Shown here: positions 46,646 through 57,395 of the stretch, piece by piece | How the letters are laid out: each line of letters starts with the position of its first letter | Position numbering within the stretch: position 1 is the stretch's first letter | Origin: Termitomyces sp. T153 | Lineage: Eukaryota > Basidiomycota > Agaricomycetes > Agaricales > Lyophyllaceae | Assembly (NCBI GenBank): GCA_018296165.2 | Contig: JACKQL020000087.1 | Coordinates: forward strand, 124,001-188,000 | Reading direction: 5' to 3' | Length of the DNA stretch: 64,000 nucleotides | Translations under genes and position numbers: made by a program | The notes under the pieces: model-generated | What the model was told of the DNA's origin: nothing | Databases searched by the model: none | What the model saw: the letters and a program-made list of their open reading frames with translations, nothing else

Positions 46646-46870
46646 TGTAGTGGTACTGTGACTACATCACCATTGCAACATGCAGTATCTAATCTTAGTT
46701 ATTCTATTCAGTAAATTTACTTAAACCATTCCAAATCCTTCCATAGTATAAAAGGCTTTGAAATAGTTGTAGTAATTAGCTTCTTGCAAATACAGGACTT
46801 AAAACAGTTCTATCATGAGGCTCCACTCAGTGTGATCATACTCTGCTCAATTAGGCAGACTACTGTTACA
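46646..46870 (+). repeat. 5' LTR of the 46.6-kb gypsy element
   Basis: 225 bp, collinear with 53243-53461. A TATA-like agtataaaag lies at about 46745, before ggctttgaaatag. Confidence 0.85.
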
Positions 46871-47412
46871 TATTTTGAACTTGAAACAGTTCTAAAAAAC
46901 TTCTTGACTTGTCTACAGTGGGTTTACATAGCCTGATCAACCATGAACATCCTAGTAGTGAGTCTCAAAAGTTCTCAATGAATACTAACATGAAAATAGT
47001 CATTATAACTTCCACCTGAGACTATCTGCTGTGTATAGCATGGGGTCAGTCACCAGAGTAGGGGAAGCTTTGGGTAATGTACCTGCTACTGCTTGCCCTT
47101 GATGTGGTTGGGCCTTAAGTATGTGACTTCTTGGGTCCACCTCCACTCCAGCAGAGGGAAAAGCATTGGCAGCTCTGGCAGATGCCATGGAAACTGCCTC
47201 AGCAGAGACCTCACTCACCAACATTTTGGATATATTGTTCCTGACAAAGTCAGAAGAGATTCTGGAAGAGATGAAAACTGAGTTATCTGCTAGTGACAGC
47301 AATATGTTAGATGGTCATAATATTAAGAGAGAAATCCCCATGCCACCTTCTGCAATGATAAATCTGCAGGAAAGAACAAGAGTGACTCAAGAAGAGCCTT
47401 GTCAATAGGCAA

Positions 47413-47490
47413 AGGCCAAGAGTACTTGCAGTGAGGGCCAAGGGTACTTGCAATGAGGGCCAAGGGTACTTGCAATAAGGGCCAAGGGAG
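47413..47490 (+). repeat. 24-bp tandem repeat in the gag leader
   Basis: The unit gggccaagggtacttgcaat(g/a)a occurs about three times. The period is a multiple of three. Confidence 0.85.
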
Positions 47491-47933
47491 CTCTATAAAG
47501 GAAGTAGGGCCAGAGGCCCCAACTGAGAAATAGGGACCTAACAGGCAGGGTGTTCCTGAGGATGAGAGGATGACCCTGACAATGAGACTACTCACTGAGA
47601 TAAGGGTAAAGGGCTGGACCCCCTTGAGTGGGGAGCTGTTCAACTATTGAAGACAAAGTTGACCCAGGAATCCAGTGTCAGATCATCCAGGCATGTAGTA
47701 TAAGGAGGGACAAACCTTCAACTCCACCAGAGCCAGACCATGAATTGACTGAACCTGACAAAGAACAACAAGACACTGCCAAATGTGGAAGGGATCAGAT
47801 AACTCACAAAGAGCTGCAGGATCACCTGCATCAGAAACAAGCATTAAAATAAGATATTAGTTAGCTCAGGAAGGCTCTAAGGAAGGAAACAAAGAATAAG
47901 AAAACAAACAGGTGCACAGGGTCAGAACCTATC

Positions 47934-49250
47934 TTGGACAAGCTATGGGACATGATAGACAAAGTAACCCAATGCATGCACAAAGTAGGAAAACATGAAG
48001 GAAAAGAAGGCCCCATCAGGAAGCTTGAACCCATGAATCAGATTAACAAAGACAGTGTGCTAGGCTGTGCCTTTGACTATATGAGAAAAAGGGGGGACTC
48101 AGTCTCATCTGAGCTGCCTTCCTTGGACTCATTAGATTTGTCTGGCAGTTCAAACAATTCTAGCTCAGAAAGCAGCAATGACACTTCCCTGTCATCAAGT
48201 AACAAAAGTAGCACAGGAGATTCCTCTTCTAGCTCCTCAGGGAACAAAGAGAGGCAAAGGGCTAGGTCAAGAAGGAGAGTAAGCAAGAATAAGCATAGTA
48301 AGAGAAAAAAGATAGCACCAAAGTTGCTCATCAACCTGATGCCACCATCCAAATATAGTAGTGCCCCTGACCTACAAGTGTTTCTACAATTTATGATGCA
48401 CTGTACCTCATATGTGAAATATGGCCTGGTGCAGAGGGAGTGTCAAGTGCTGGTCATATCCAAATTCCTGACTGGGCACACATGGACCTTCTATTTGCAA
48501 GAGGTATCCAGGGCCCCAGAAGATTGGACAATGAAGAAATTTTTCAAAACTACAACACCTGCAACAAGGAAAGATGACAGTTCACAATTACATAGGAGAA
48601 CTACAAGAACTTTTCACCATTGTAGGGTTGACCAACAGCAAAGAGAAGGTGGTAAAATTATGTAATGGATTCTGTACCTCTATTTAGTATGAGCTGTACT
48701 GCATGGGGTTAAACCCAGAGACTTACCACTGGAAGAAAGTGGTATGGAAGGCAGAGTTTGTTGAGATGGCAGAATCTGTGTATCTTGACCCTGATACCTC
48801 TGGACTAAGCTACTGCCACAACAAAGATCACTCCTGGAATGGAGTGCAACCCTCCAGGGGCCACCCCAGCTACAAGAAAGAAGGGCAGGTGGCCACCAAC
48901 CCATCTGATGAGACAAAAGTAGTCCCTTGCCTTTAAGTACTGGTAAGAAGACTAAGCAGTCACCAGCCTACTTGATGAAGCAGGGAACCTCTAGATATCA
49001 AGAACACCACAAGTACAAGAGGGAAGGCCTCTGGCCCAGAAAGTTGGAGGACTGCAACCACCTTTCCAAAGAAGAAGAAGATGAGTACCAAGCATAGGAT
49101 CAGTGCTTTGGCTGTGGAAAGATGGAGCACTTCTCCCAGAATTGCCCTAAGAATAAGTCAACATTATTGAACAAGGCAGGTAAGCCCCCCAGGCTGAGAT
49201 TTTATAGTGTGAAGGTGAACCTATGGGAAATGGAGAGGCTTTGAGAAGAA
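47934..49250 (+). pseudogene. gypsy gag with Ser-rich linker and zinc knuckle
   Basis: The open frame 47934-48665 has a long Ser/Asn-rich stretch (about residues 65-110), a basic patch (RARSRRRVSKNKHSKRKK), and the capsid core LMPPSKYSSAPDLQVFLQFMM followed by GHTWTFYLQEVS. Further down, in a shifted frame, a CCHC knuckle, CFGCGKMEHFSQNC, lies at about 49108-49150. This matches a common basidiomycete gypsy Gag. Stops between 48660 and 49260 break it. Confidence 0.75.
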
Positions 49251-50269
49251 GCACTTGATCAGAACACTGAGGGACTGTCTATTAGTATGATAAAAATCCT
49301 GCAGTTAGCTAATAAGGAGGAACCAGAAATCCACTTCAAGTGAGAAAGCACATATCCAAAAAGACCTCAAGATGGAGGCAAGGAGGCAAGAGACTACTAC
49401 AATCAAATAGAATTTATAGCCCCTTGGAAGCTTGGGGAAGATGAGAACCTGATCCCTGTGAATAACTCAGAAGAAAAACTGGCATCAGTTCACATGGGGA
49501 AAAGGAAGTTTGGCAGACCAAGGTGCTTAGGTAGTGCACTTGAGCAGAGATTGGATCATGACCTAGAATGGCTTCAGCTGTACCCAGGTGATCCTGCCAA
49601 TGTCCTACAGTATTGAGGGAGGTGGTTCACTTCTACCCAAATAGAGAAAGGGATAATACATACCTGGGACACTGTGCAGGAGTGGAAAACTACCATCCCC
49701 TGTGAGTGGGTAGTGAATCTATCATTCAAAGTTGGTACCTGGTATGCCCTAGAATGCAGCATGGCAACTGGGGCTCTCCTCTCTAGAAGCTTCTAGTATG
49801 TGCCAACCTGGGCAACCAATGTGTGGGCCTGGAACACTGATAAGGTCTTGGAATTGAGTGATTCTTACCTCCCAAAAGAGGATAATACTTACCATAAGGT
49901 ACAGCCACAGTTCTGCATGGTGAGAGATGGCCTGGATATCTGTCTTGTGGCCAATAGGCAGATATGGTTCATGGCTAGGATCCAGGCCAAGCATCTGGAA
50001 AATCCTCACTTTGACATATGTAAGTGGTATGCCAAGAAGGTCAGGTGGGCCTTTCCAGATGCAGATTGGAGCATTTGAGAGGAGAACACCCTCCTTGATG
50101 CATTCAGGGAAGTGCAGGCTGGGCACAAAACATTAGCTAGTCCAGATAAGGGACCCCCTGATAAAGAGGGAGAAAAGGATTCTGACATCAGAGAGTCAGA
50201 CAAGATCAGAATACTGGAGCTTTGCAGACAGCAGGTGGATCATGGGACTTACCCCCCCATCCAGAGGAA

Positions 50270-50682
50270 TAACACTAAAATCAAGAATGTGAGTTGCAAG
50301 GTACCCAAGCCACTCATTGTGGTAGTCAAACTCAATGGACACCCAGTCCATGCTTGCTTTGTTGGACTCGAGTTTCCTAGGAGATTCTGTATTGACTACA
50401 ACTGTCAAACAACTGATACAGAAATGTATTGAACTCAGTGAGCCCTTACCAGTTCAGTTAGCCATGCATTCAAGAATAAACTATGGTGCCACTACACAGT
50501 TTGAGTATCAAGGCATATTGAACAAAAGGTACTTTGACATCATGAACTTGCAGAGCTATGATATCATTTTGGGTACTCCTTGGATATATCAACATAAAGT
50601 TACCTTTGGACTTAACCCTGCCCAGGTTGTTGTAGGATGTATGGCAACTGCTCCCATGGTGGAAGGTGTTGGGGTGTCTTGA
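50270..50682 (+). pseudogene. gypsy aspartic-protease-like region
   Basis: Frames read IVVVKLNGHPVHACFVG (about 50310), then, after a shift, YFDIMNLQSYDIILGTPWIYQHKVTFGLNP (about 50530-50620), which has the ILGxPW motif of retropepsin-like domains. The active-site D-S/T-G is not intact. The region between about 49260 and 50270 is decayed and includes an open frame at 49800-50078 (NRQIWFMARIQAKHLENP) of unclear identity. Confidence 0.65.
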
Positions 50683-50734
50683 CTAGTGTCCCAGGCAATG
50701 AAAGCCTATGAAGAAAACCTCAAATCAGTTAGGT

Positions 50735-52188
50735 GGGAATTACTAGGATACACAGCTCCACTGTGCAAGGGGGCAGGGGATACTCCCCTATGGCTGAAGT
50801 AAGGGCTGGCATTGGGCAAGCAGGTACAGGGTGGCAGAAATTGCTGATTGGAGTGGGGCACATTGTGGAATGCAGGTGGTGGAGCTCCCTCCAGATCTCC
50901 ATGAGTTGCCACTAGTCCCAGGCTACCTCATACTATGATGCAATCTTTTCATTGTCTGGGCAACCCTCTGCAAGATTATCAATGAATTCCACCAATGCAG
51001 GGTGCAGGCCATCCCAGAATGTGAGGCATAACTGAAGGCCATCAGGGTAGGTGGCTTGCTCAACCAGTGACCAGAAGAAGTCAATGTACTTGTCCAGCAT
51101 ATGCTTCCCTTGCCTATATTGCTCCCTGTCACATAACATCAAGGCAGCAGTTTTGGCAGGGTCTAGCAGGAAAAACTCCACACAGAAGTCCTTCTCAAAG
51201 GTGGCCTAGTCCAGGAAACTTCCAACACCTCCAGGGCAACAGAGGACTTGTAGTGTGTAGGTGGAGGCATGTCCAGTCTTTATGTACAACAGTACTCAGG
51301 CTATTTTCAATGTGTCAGAGTCAAAGGCATCCCTACTGAGGTGGATGTAGATGAGGCAGGATTGAAGGAAGCATTCCCTGCCAGAGTGGGCACCATTGTA
51401 CATGTCTGGTAGCACAGGGCACAGAATCCACAGCTGTAGGGTCACCAGAGCTACAGAGACAGGTGCAGACATGGTTGGGGCTGGTTCCACAGCTAGGAGA
51501 GGCACAGAGGTAGGAGTTAGGCATTTGAGCAGCACCTGGAGTGACTGGGAGATAAGATCTGTGGTTTGATGGAGGGTAGAGAGTTTGGCTGTATGGTGGG
51601 TGAGAGATGATTGCATTAATTGCACCTGGGTTTCTAGGTGTAGCAGGTGGTTCCAGGCTTTGTCCTGCAGGCTGGGGCCTCCAAGGGTGTGTCTGGGTTG
51701 GCAAGCTAAGACATAGAACTCTGCAGTGCTTAATCCTGGTGGGGAAGAGACAGGTAGTGGCTCAGAGGTTCCTTGTGGCTATGAGAGGCTTCCAGACAAG
51801 TTTTAGAGACTTGTTCTGCTGTAAGGGCAATTTCTGGGGTGGCAGATTGGAGTTACACAGCTAGCAAAGGGGAATCCAAAGTATATTAGCAGAGTAGATG
51901 ATGGTACAATCAGTAATTAATCACCTAGCAGAGGAGAATCTGAAGAGAACAAGTCTAAGGATCCCCACTGCTTGGTGTGGTGCATCAGTGGGTGGCAGAG
52001 GCATGAGAACTACTGCACAGAAGGCTGGAGCTAGTCCTAACCCTAGAACAATGATTGGTGAGGTAATACAGAGAACTCCACAGTTCTCTGGAGATCTTTG
52101 GGATTCTGGAATGAACTCCAGAGACATCAAACAAGCTGTGGAGATGCTGGAACAGGTCATGGAGATCAGATATGGAAGTCCCCTGACA
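50735..52188 (-). mobile_element. Chromovirus fragment: LTR and gag
   Basis: On the minus strand, an LTR runs from 52188 (TGTCAGGGGACTTCC) to 51820 (CCCTTACA), followed by the gcagaacaagtctct leader and gag sequence nearly matching 36963-38010, including LMLCDREQYRQGKHMLDKYIDFFWSLVEQ (in pieces, about 51130-51050). It breaks off near 50735. No pol is present. It lies within the 46.6-kb gypsy element. Confidence 0.85.
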
Positions 52189-52558
52189 CCACCCTAACCC
52201 TTACCAAAACTGAGGCTCACCTAGCAAGGGCCCATGCTGACCAAGATTCCACCCCTTCCTTATGGTTGACCCTACCACCTGTCTGGTGACCTTGCACAAC
52301 CCCCAGAACCTGAGCTGCAGGATTATTCTCCACCCCAGCCAAATTCAGCTGTACCTGGACTTTGACTTGGAAGTATGTCAGACTCATGAGTATCCCCACA
52401 GCCCCATGCCTATTGGTTACCCAGTGTTCTCTAAAACCTTGAACCTGGCTGATCTAGAAACTGAGTGTCCCTACTGACTATCCCAGCTTGATCACCAAAA
52501 CCATACTTGGTCCTGGGTCAACAAACCTTTTCCCAATGGGTAGCTCCCTAGCACATTT

Positions 52559-53119
52559 GTGGACCCCTGTCTTGACCTTCTGGTAACCTTGGGCTTCATC
52601 TCAAAGCAAGGTGGTGTTGATAAACAGACTGTCAAGGATGTGATTTGGGCCTGGTGCACCCCCTCTGGGCCATTGGTACAGTGCTCCAAGCAGTATCATG
52701 CATGGGACCCTCATCCTTACTCTGCTTTGTCCAACCAATCTGCAGCCTCAACTAGATTCCATTCAGAACTATGCAACAACTATGCTCTTCTGTCTTCTCC
52801 AATTGGTAGTTCTTCAGCTGCAGCCTCTCCATCCACCCCTCATAACCACAGCTCTAGTTTGGGTCCCCCTCCCTCTACACCTGTCTGTTCCACTTCATTA
52901 TCTGTGCAATCTTCACATGCTGCTGCTGCTGCAGTTACTTTGGGAGGCATTATTATTAAGGAGAAAGACCCTAAGGACAAGGGAAAAGGAAAAGCCACAG
53001 AGGAGAAAGAGATGGAAGTCAATGCCACTTATGTTTCCCTTCCTGAGGACAAGTTTTTGGATGAGGAACTCCAAAACCTTCTTAAATCCCCCAAAGCTCC
53101 CACTAAGGAGGCCAACTAA
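52559..53119 (+). other. Unidentified 3' ORF of the gypsy element
   Basis: A 186-codon open frame with a Trp/Cys-containing start, a Ser/Pro/Thr-rich middle (SSAAASPSTPHNHSSS), a Lys-rich stretch (KEKDPKDKGKGKATEEKE) and an acidic end. It is close to the polypurine-like tttgagggcgaa and the 3' LTR. No domain is recognised. It could be an extra ORF of the element or captured host sequence. Confidence 0.4.
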
Positions 53120-53461
53120 TTTCTCAGTGTTGCCTGTGTCACTCTCTTTCAGTCCCACCAAACTCGAACTCCACTCATTATATCACTACTTCCCTAATGT
53201 CTCTTAAGAAAAGCTGTATTGTCATCTGAATTTGAGGGCGAATGTAGCAGTACTGTGACTATGTCACCATTGTGACATGCAGTATCTAATCTTAGTTATT
53301 CTATTCAGTAAAATTTACTTATGCCATTCCAAATCCTTCTGTAGTATAAAAAGCTTCAGAATAGTCATAGTGATCTTCTTGCAAATACAGGACTTAGAAC
53401 AGTTCTATTGCAAGACTCCACTCAGTGTGACTGTACTCTGCTCAATTAAGCAGACTACTGT

Positions 53462-53786
53462 GTGACAATCAAAAGCCTTTGATTGATGTCTATGTAAGCA
53501 ACACAACCCTTATTCAATTGCACTCTATGCAATGCATCCACCCTCCTCAACATATCACATTGCATTGTTATGCTGATGATAATGACCCAATTGTTAGCCA
53601 CTACAACAATGGCCCATTGTCATGGATAGAGTATATAGTTTCACATTCAACTCTTGCTTCCTTGTCCTGCATCCTTTTCCCCACTCACATAGAACTTGTC
53701 AGGTCTATCTGAATACTTATGTCCTGCATCCTTTTCCCCACTCACATAGAGCTCATCAGTCTATTTGGACTTGACTTTTTATTTCT
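53462..53786 (+). repeat. Split repeat A1 of the Ngaro element
   Basis: Begins GTGACAATCAAAAGCC and ends gactttttatttct; collinear with A2 but with TG/CA at almost every CpG present in A2. A cctgcatccttttccccactcacatagagct-like motif is repeated within it. Confidence 0.9.
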
Positions 53787-53798
53787 GCAGGACACATT

Positions 53799-54296
53799 TT
53801 GGTGGGCACCACATGCATATCAGGTTGTCCTTGCTTACCAAATGGTCAGTTTGCCCTGGCAAGCTACTGTCTACCACCATCTTCCCCTCCAATATTGCTA
53901 ACATTGTCTCATCTCTCCTCACTGACACCATCTCCAACCACATCATCACCAATGTTCAACCCCAGCCAACAAGGGTTTAGCTCTGACCCTCAGAAAGTGC
54001 AGCCACAGGATACACCAGCTGTGCAGGGCAACAAGGCCACAATGGCTGGCATGATGACCATGCTATGTGCCTTCACCACCCTGGCAAACCAGTCTCCAGG
54101 AATAGCCACCCCTCTTGCAGGACAATTCAACCCCACTCCTTCATTCCTGGCCTTCATCTTGACAGATCAGTCCTCTGCTGGTAAGTCCTTGCTTGCGCTC
54201 TTTCCCACTATCAATACAAGCATGCTGCTGGACATTGCACAACACAAGTTCCATCTGATGGACCTGTGCAAACTCAACCCTGCATCAAAGTTTTGA
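53799..54296 (+). pseudogene. Ngaro gag-like ORF remnant
   Basis: Ser/Thr/Pro-rich open frame between A1 and the RT. It has no clear motif; assigned by position as the first ORF. Confidence 0.35.
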
Positions 54297-54406
54297 CATG
54301 CATAGATGGAATTGATGATGGCATTCCAGATAGTAAAAGCCACATTACTTATGACTTGTTTGTGCAAGCTCTCAACAACCTCCAGCACCTTGGCTGAGGC
54401 ACACTA

Positions 54407-55177
54407 ATGGCAAAACTTGATCTTAGAGATGCATTTTGTCACATCCCTGTATGGCCAGAGGACTGGCACCTTCTGGGCTTTAAGTGGGGCTCAGAATTCT
54501 ATTATCTCATAGTCTTAGTGTTTGGTCTTAAGACAGTGCCATACATTTTTAACCTCTTCACAGAGGCTCTACACTGGATCATCCAGCATCACATCCCAGC
54601 TTCTCTCAATCACTACTTAGACAATTTCATCCTTTTGTTTTCCCCATTGCTGCCTCATTTGCTGCCCTTTGCCACCCATTGAATGGGTTCAAGTCTCAGA
54701 AAGGAGCTAGGTCTCTCTTTCCAGGACTCCAAGACAGTGTGGCCATCTACCAAGCTTGAATTTCCCAGGTTGGAGATTGATTCCGATGTGATGGAAGCAG
54801 GTCTGCCATGGGACAAGATGGATTTCTTGATGGGGCTACTGGACTTATGGCTATCTAAGTGGGCATGTTCCCTGCTGGAGCTGCAAGAACTTATGGGCTT
54901 TCTGCAATTTGCATCCCAAGTCATCCCCCAATCATGCACATTTATTTGTTGCTTATTCAATTTCACCACTTCCTTTAAGTCCCCATTTGCTATGTGCCAT
55001 ATTCCCAAGGCTGCAGCAGCTGACATGTGCTGGTGGAGCATTTTCAGTTCCCAGTGGAATGGTGTCATGGCACTATCCCCATTGAGGCCATGCATATCTG
55101 TTCATACAGACACAAGTGGATGCAAGGGCCTTGGGGGTGTCATCTCTCAGCAGTGGTTCTCAGCACAAGTGCCTTGA
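54407..55177 (+). pseudogene. Ngaro reverse transcriptase - RNase H fragment
   Basis: 54407-54682 reads KLDLRDAFCHIPVWPEDWHLLGF (in pieces), LVFGLKTVPYIFNLFTEALHW, and HYLDNFILLF, the DIRS-type RT palm in which the YLDD box is YLDN. A frame change leads to 54683-55177 with LELQELMGFLQFASQVIPQ and VHTDTSGCKGLGGV, the start of RNase H. The RT fingers are missing upstream, so the element is internally deleted. Changed residues fit CpG transitions. Confidence 0.85.
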
Positions 55178-55488
55178 CACTTTCAGAGCCATGACATACA
55201 GTTCAAAGAGATTTTTGCTGTCCTTCATGCAGTCCTGTGCTGGGGTGACTCCTGGGCAGGGCATCATGTCAAATTCTTTTGTGATAACTCAGCCATGGTG
55301 GCTTGGCTCAACTTGGGAACAGTGAACTCAGTGTAAAGCATGAAGGTCTTAAGGGCCATTACCATGCTCGCAGCTTGTCTCAATTTCTCTCTTTCTTCTA
55401 TTTGGATCCCAATCAAACAGAATGCGCTCACTGACGCCGCTTCCCATTTTCAGTACAACAGATTGTTCCAGCTTGCGCCACACCTGCC

Positions 55489-56573
55489 ATGCAAGTCCTC
55501 ATCTCGGAGATCCCACCTTATTGGTATGAAGCACACGCTGACATCTTGCCTCGAGCAGCATTCTATTTGTGGCATGGACTGGCTGCAAGTACCAGGAAGA
55601 CCTACTCAACCAGGCAGAAGTCTTACATCAACCTCTGCCATCTCAACCCAGGTTTACTCAGCAGAGCCTGCCGCTACCTTCCCGCCACAGATTGCGCCAT
55701 TGTCAAATGGGTCTCTTCCCTTGGGAACCAGGCCCTCCAGCCCAAGACCATTAAAGGCTACCTCTCTGCCATTTTTTCCCTCCATGTCAATGAAGGTCTC
55801 CCATTCAATGCTTGCGAGTCCGAAACAGTGTGCAGGATTATCTGGGGAATTAAAAGGTATCATGGCAAGCGTGAATGCAACCCTAAGCAGCCATCACACT
55901 CGACATCCTTCAGAAGCTCACATCAGTGGCAGGCGACACCTCTAATCCCTTCAAAACATCCTTTGATGCAGCATTCAAGACAGCTTGGGCTGGATTCCGC
56001 CATTGTGGGGAATTCACCCTTAGCCAAGGAGAAAAGTTCAGCCCCATGTCCCACCTTACACAGGGCTGTGTCGCGTTCCTCCCTTCCTTTGAATTCCCAT
56101 CCCATGTCAGGATCGACCTCCCCACATCAAAGACCGACCCATTCTGCAAAGGAGTCTCTATCCTGCTAGCCAAGGCCCCCTCACTCACTTGCCCTGTCAC
56201 AGCTCTCCACAATCTGTTCTTAGTCGATCAGAAGCCACATGATGCACCCCTCTTCACGAATCTGGATGGTTCACCCCTTTCCCACAACATGTTTATCTCA
56301 TTGCTCAAGCAGCACTTATTACACTGCAACATTGATCCCATGCACTTTTCGGGCCATAGCTTTTGCTGGGGCGTGGCCACGGCTGCAGCAGCAGTAGGCT
56401 ACACAGAGCACAAAATACAACTCTTGGGCCGTTGGCGTAGCGACGCTTATAAGGTTTACATTGACGTTCTGCAGGAATGTATGCTCAGCCTCTCGTCACG
56501 TCTCCACTTGGCCACTTCTCATGCTCACAATTTCGCGCCTCTGTCCCTTCTGTTCGCCCCCCCTATGGCTTGA
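55489..56573 (+). pseudogene. Ngaro tyrosine recombinase, one frameshift
   Basis: The first part (55489 to about 55890) holds the N-terminal SAM-like domain (LAASTRKTYSTRQKSYINLC, KTIKGYLSAIFSLH). A one-base loss near 55890 shifts the frame. The second part (to 56573) carries the catalytic domain: AFKTAWAGFRHCGEFT, then GHSFCWGVATAAAAVG, where the H-x-x-R arginine is altered, and LLGRWRSDAYKVYID with the C-terminal tyrosine. Tyrosine recombinases integrate the circular cDNA. The stop is at 56571-56573, just inside B1. Confidence 0.88.
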
Positions 56574-57353
56574 GTGTGGTTTTCCTTTTCGGGATCTGTG
56601 CAAAAGAGCTAGGGCAACCAAATAGTATCTATTTGCCCGCAAACATTGGAAGAACCTTAAACATTACACCAGACTCTCAAAGATCTTCTCATAACCTTCT
56701 CTCTAACTCAACTAACCAATTACCATCTTCATACTGGGAGCCCACATAGATGTGACGATCAAAAGCCTTTGATTGACGTCTATGTAAGCGACGCAACCCT
56801 TATTCGATCGCGCTCTACGCGACGCGTCCACCCTCCTCTACATATCACATTGCATTGTTACGCCGACGATAATGACCCAATTGTTAGCCACTACGACAAT
56901 GGCCCATTGTTACGGATAGAGTATATAGTTTCGCATTCAACTCTCGCTTCCTCTGCATCCTTTCCCCCACTCTCATAGAGCTCGTCAGGTCTGTCTGAAT
57001 ACTTACGTCCTGCATCCTTTTCCCCACTCACATAGAGCTCGTCAGTCTATTTGGACTCGACTTTTTATTTCTCCCACCCTTCATCCACTTACCCTTCTTA
57101 CTCTTGTTTCTTTTATCTACTCTTTTACTACTACATGCACTCGTCTCGTAGTTTACTCGCCTGTGCCGGCTTGAGTGCAGTTTTTCCTTTTCGGGATCCG
57201 TGCGAAAGAGCTAGGGCGACCAAATAGTATCTATTTGCCCGCAAACATTGGAAGAACCTTAAACATTACACCAAACTCTCAAAGATCTTCTCGTAACCTT
57301 CTCTCTAACTCAACTAACCAATTTTCATCTTCATACTGGGAGCCCACATAGAT
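56568..57353 (+). repeat. Split repeats B1-A2-B2 of the Ngaro element
   Basis: B1 56568-56751 and B2 57172-57353 both run from ggcttgagtg to cacatagat. A2 (56752-57072) matches A1 and is rich in intact CpG (gcgacgcaacccttattcga). The 57073-57171 spacer is unique. Confidence 0.9.
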
Positions 57354-57360
57354 TACAGTT

Positions 57361-57368
57361 TCACGTGA
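57361..57368. promoter_or_regulatory. TCACGTGA palindrome upstream of HNH-like gene 3
   Basis: Located 28 bp before the probable ATG and overlapping the GTTTC target duplication of the gypsy element, so the element inserted directly at this site. Corresponding palindromes precede the two paralogs. Confidence 0.45.
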
Positions 57369-57395
57369 TCCCAATGTTCATGGTTGACAAAACAA

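Larger units (their letters stand above)
53462..57353 (+). mobile_element. Ngaro-type (DIRS-order) retroelement with split direct repeats
   Basis: The order is A1 (53462-53786), coding region, B1 (56568-56751), A2 (56752-57072), short spacer, B2 (57172-57353). A1 matches A2 and B1 matches B2, and B1 runs directly into A2. This A1...B1-A2-B2 plan is that of Ngaro and related tyrosine-recombinase retrotransposons. It encodes RT/RNase H and a tyrosine recombinase, both broken. It lies inside a gypsy LTR without a target duplication, as expected for recombinase-mediated integration. The 5' half is CpG-depleted and the 3' half is not. Confidence 0.9.
46646..57357 (+). mobile_element. Ty3/gypsy element with nested insertions, TSD GTTTC
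   Basis: The 5' LTR is 46646-46870 (TGTAGTGGTAC...TACTGTTACA). The 3' LTR is 53243-53461 plus its last bases, TACA, at 57354-57357, because an Ngaro-type element sits inside it. GTTTC flanks the whole at 46641-46645 and 57358-57362. The interior keeps gag and a protease-like region, a reversed chromovirus fragment (50735-52188), and an unidentified 3' ORF. RT, RNase H and integrase are missing, presumably lost with the nested fragment. Confidence 0.85.

Noticed and set aside
53243..53467. A gypsy 3' LTR ending in TGTGACA
   Set aside because: The terminal bases belong to the Ngaro A1 repeat; the true LTR end (TACA) and the target duplication are found after 57353.
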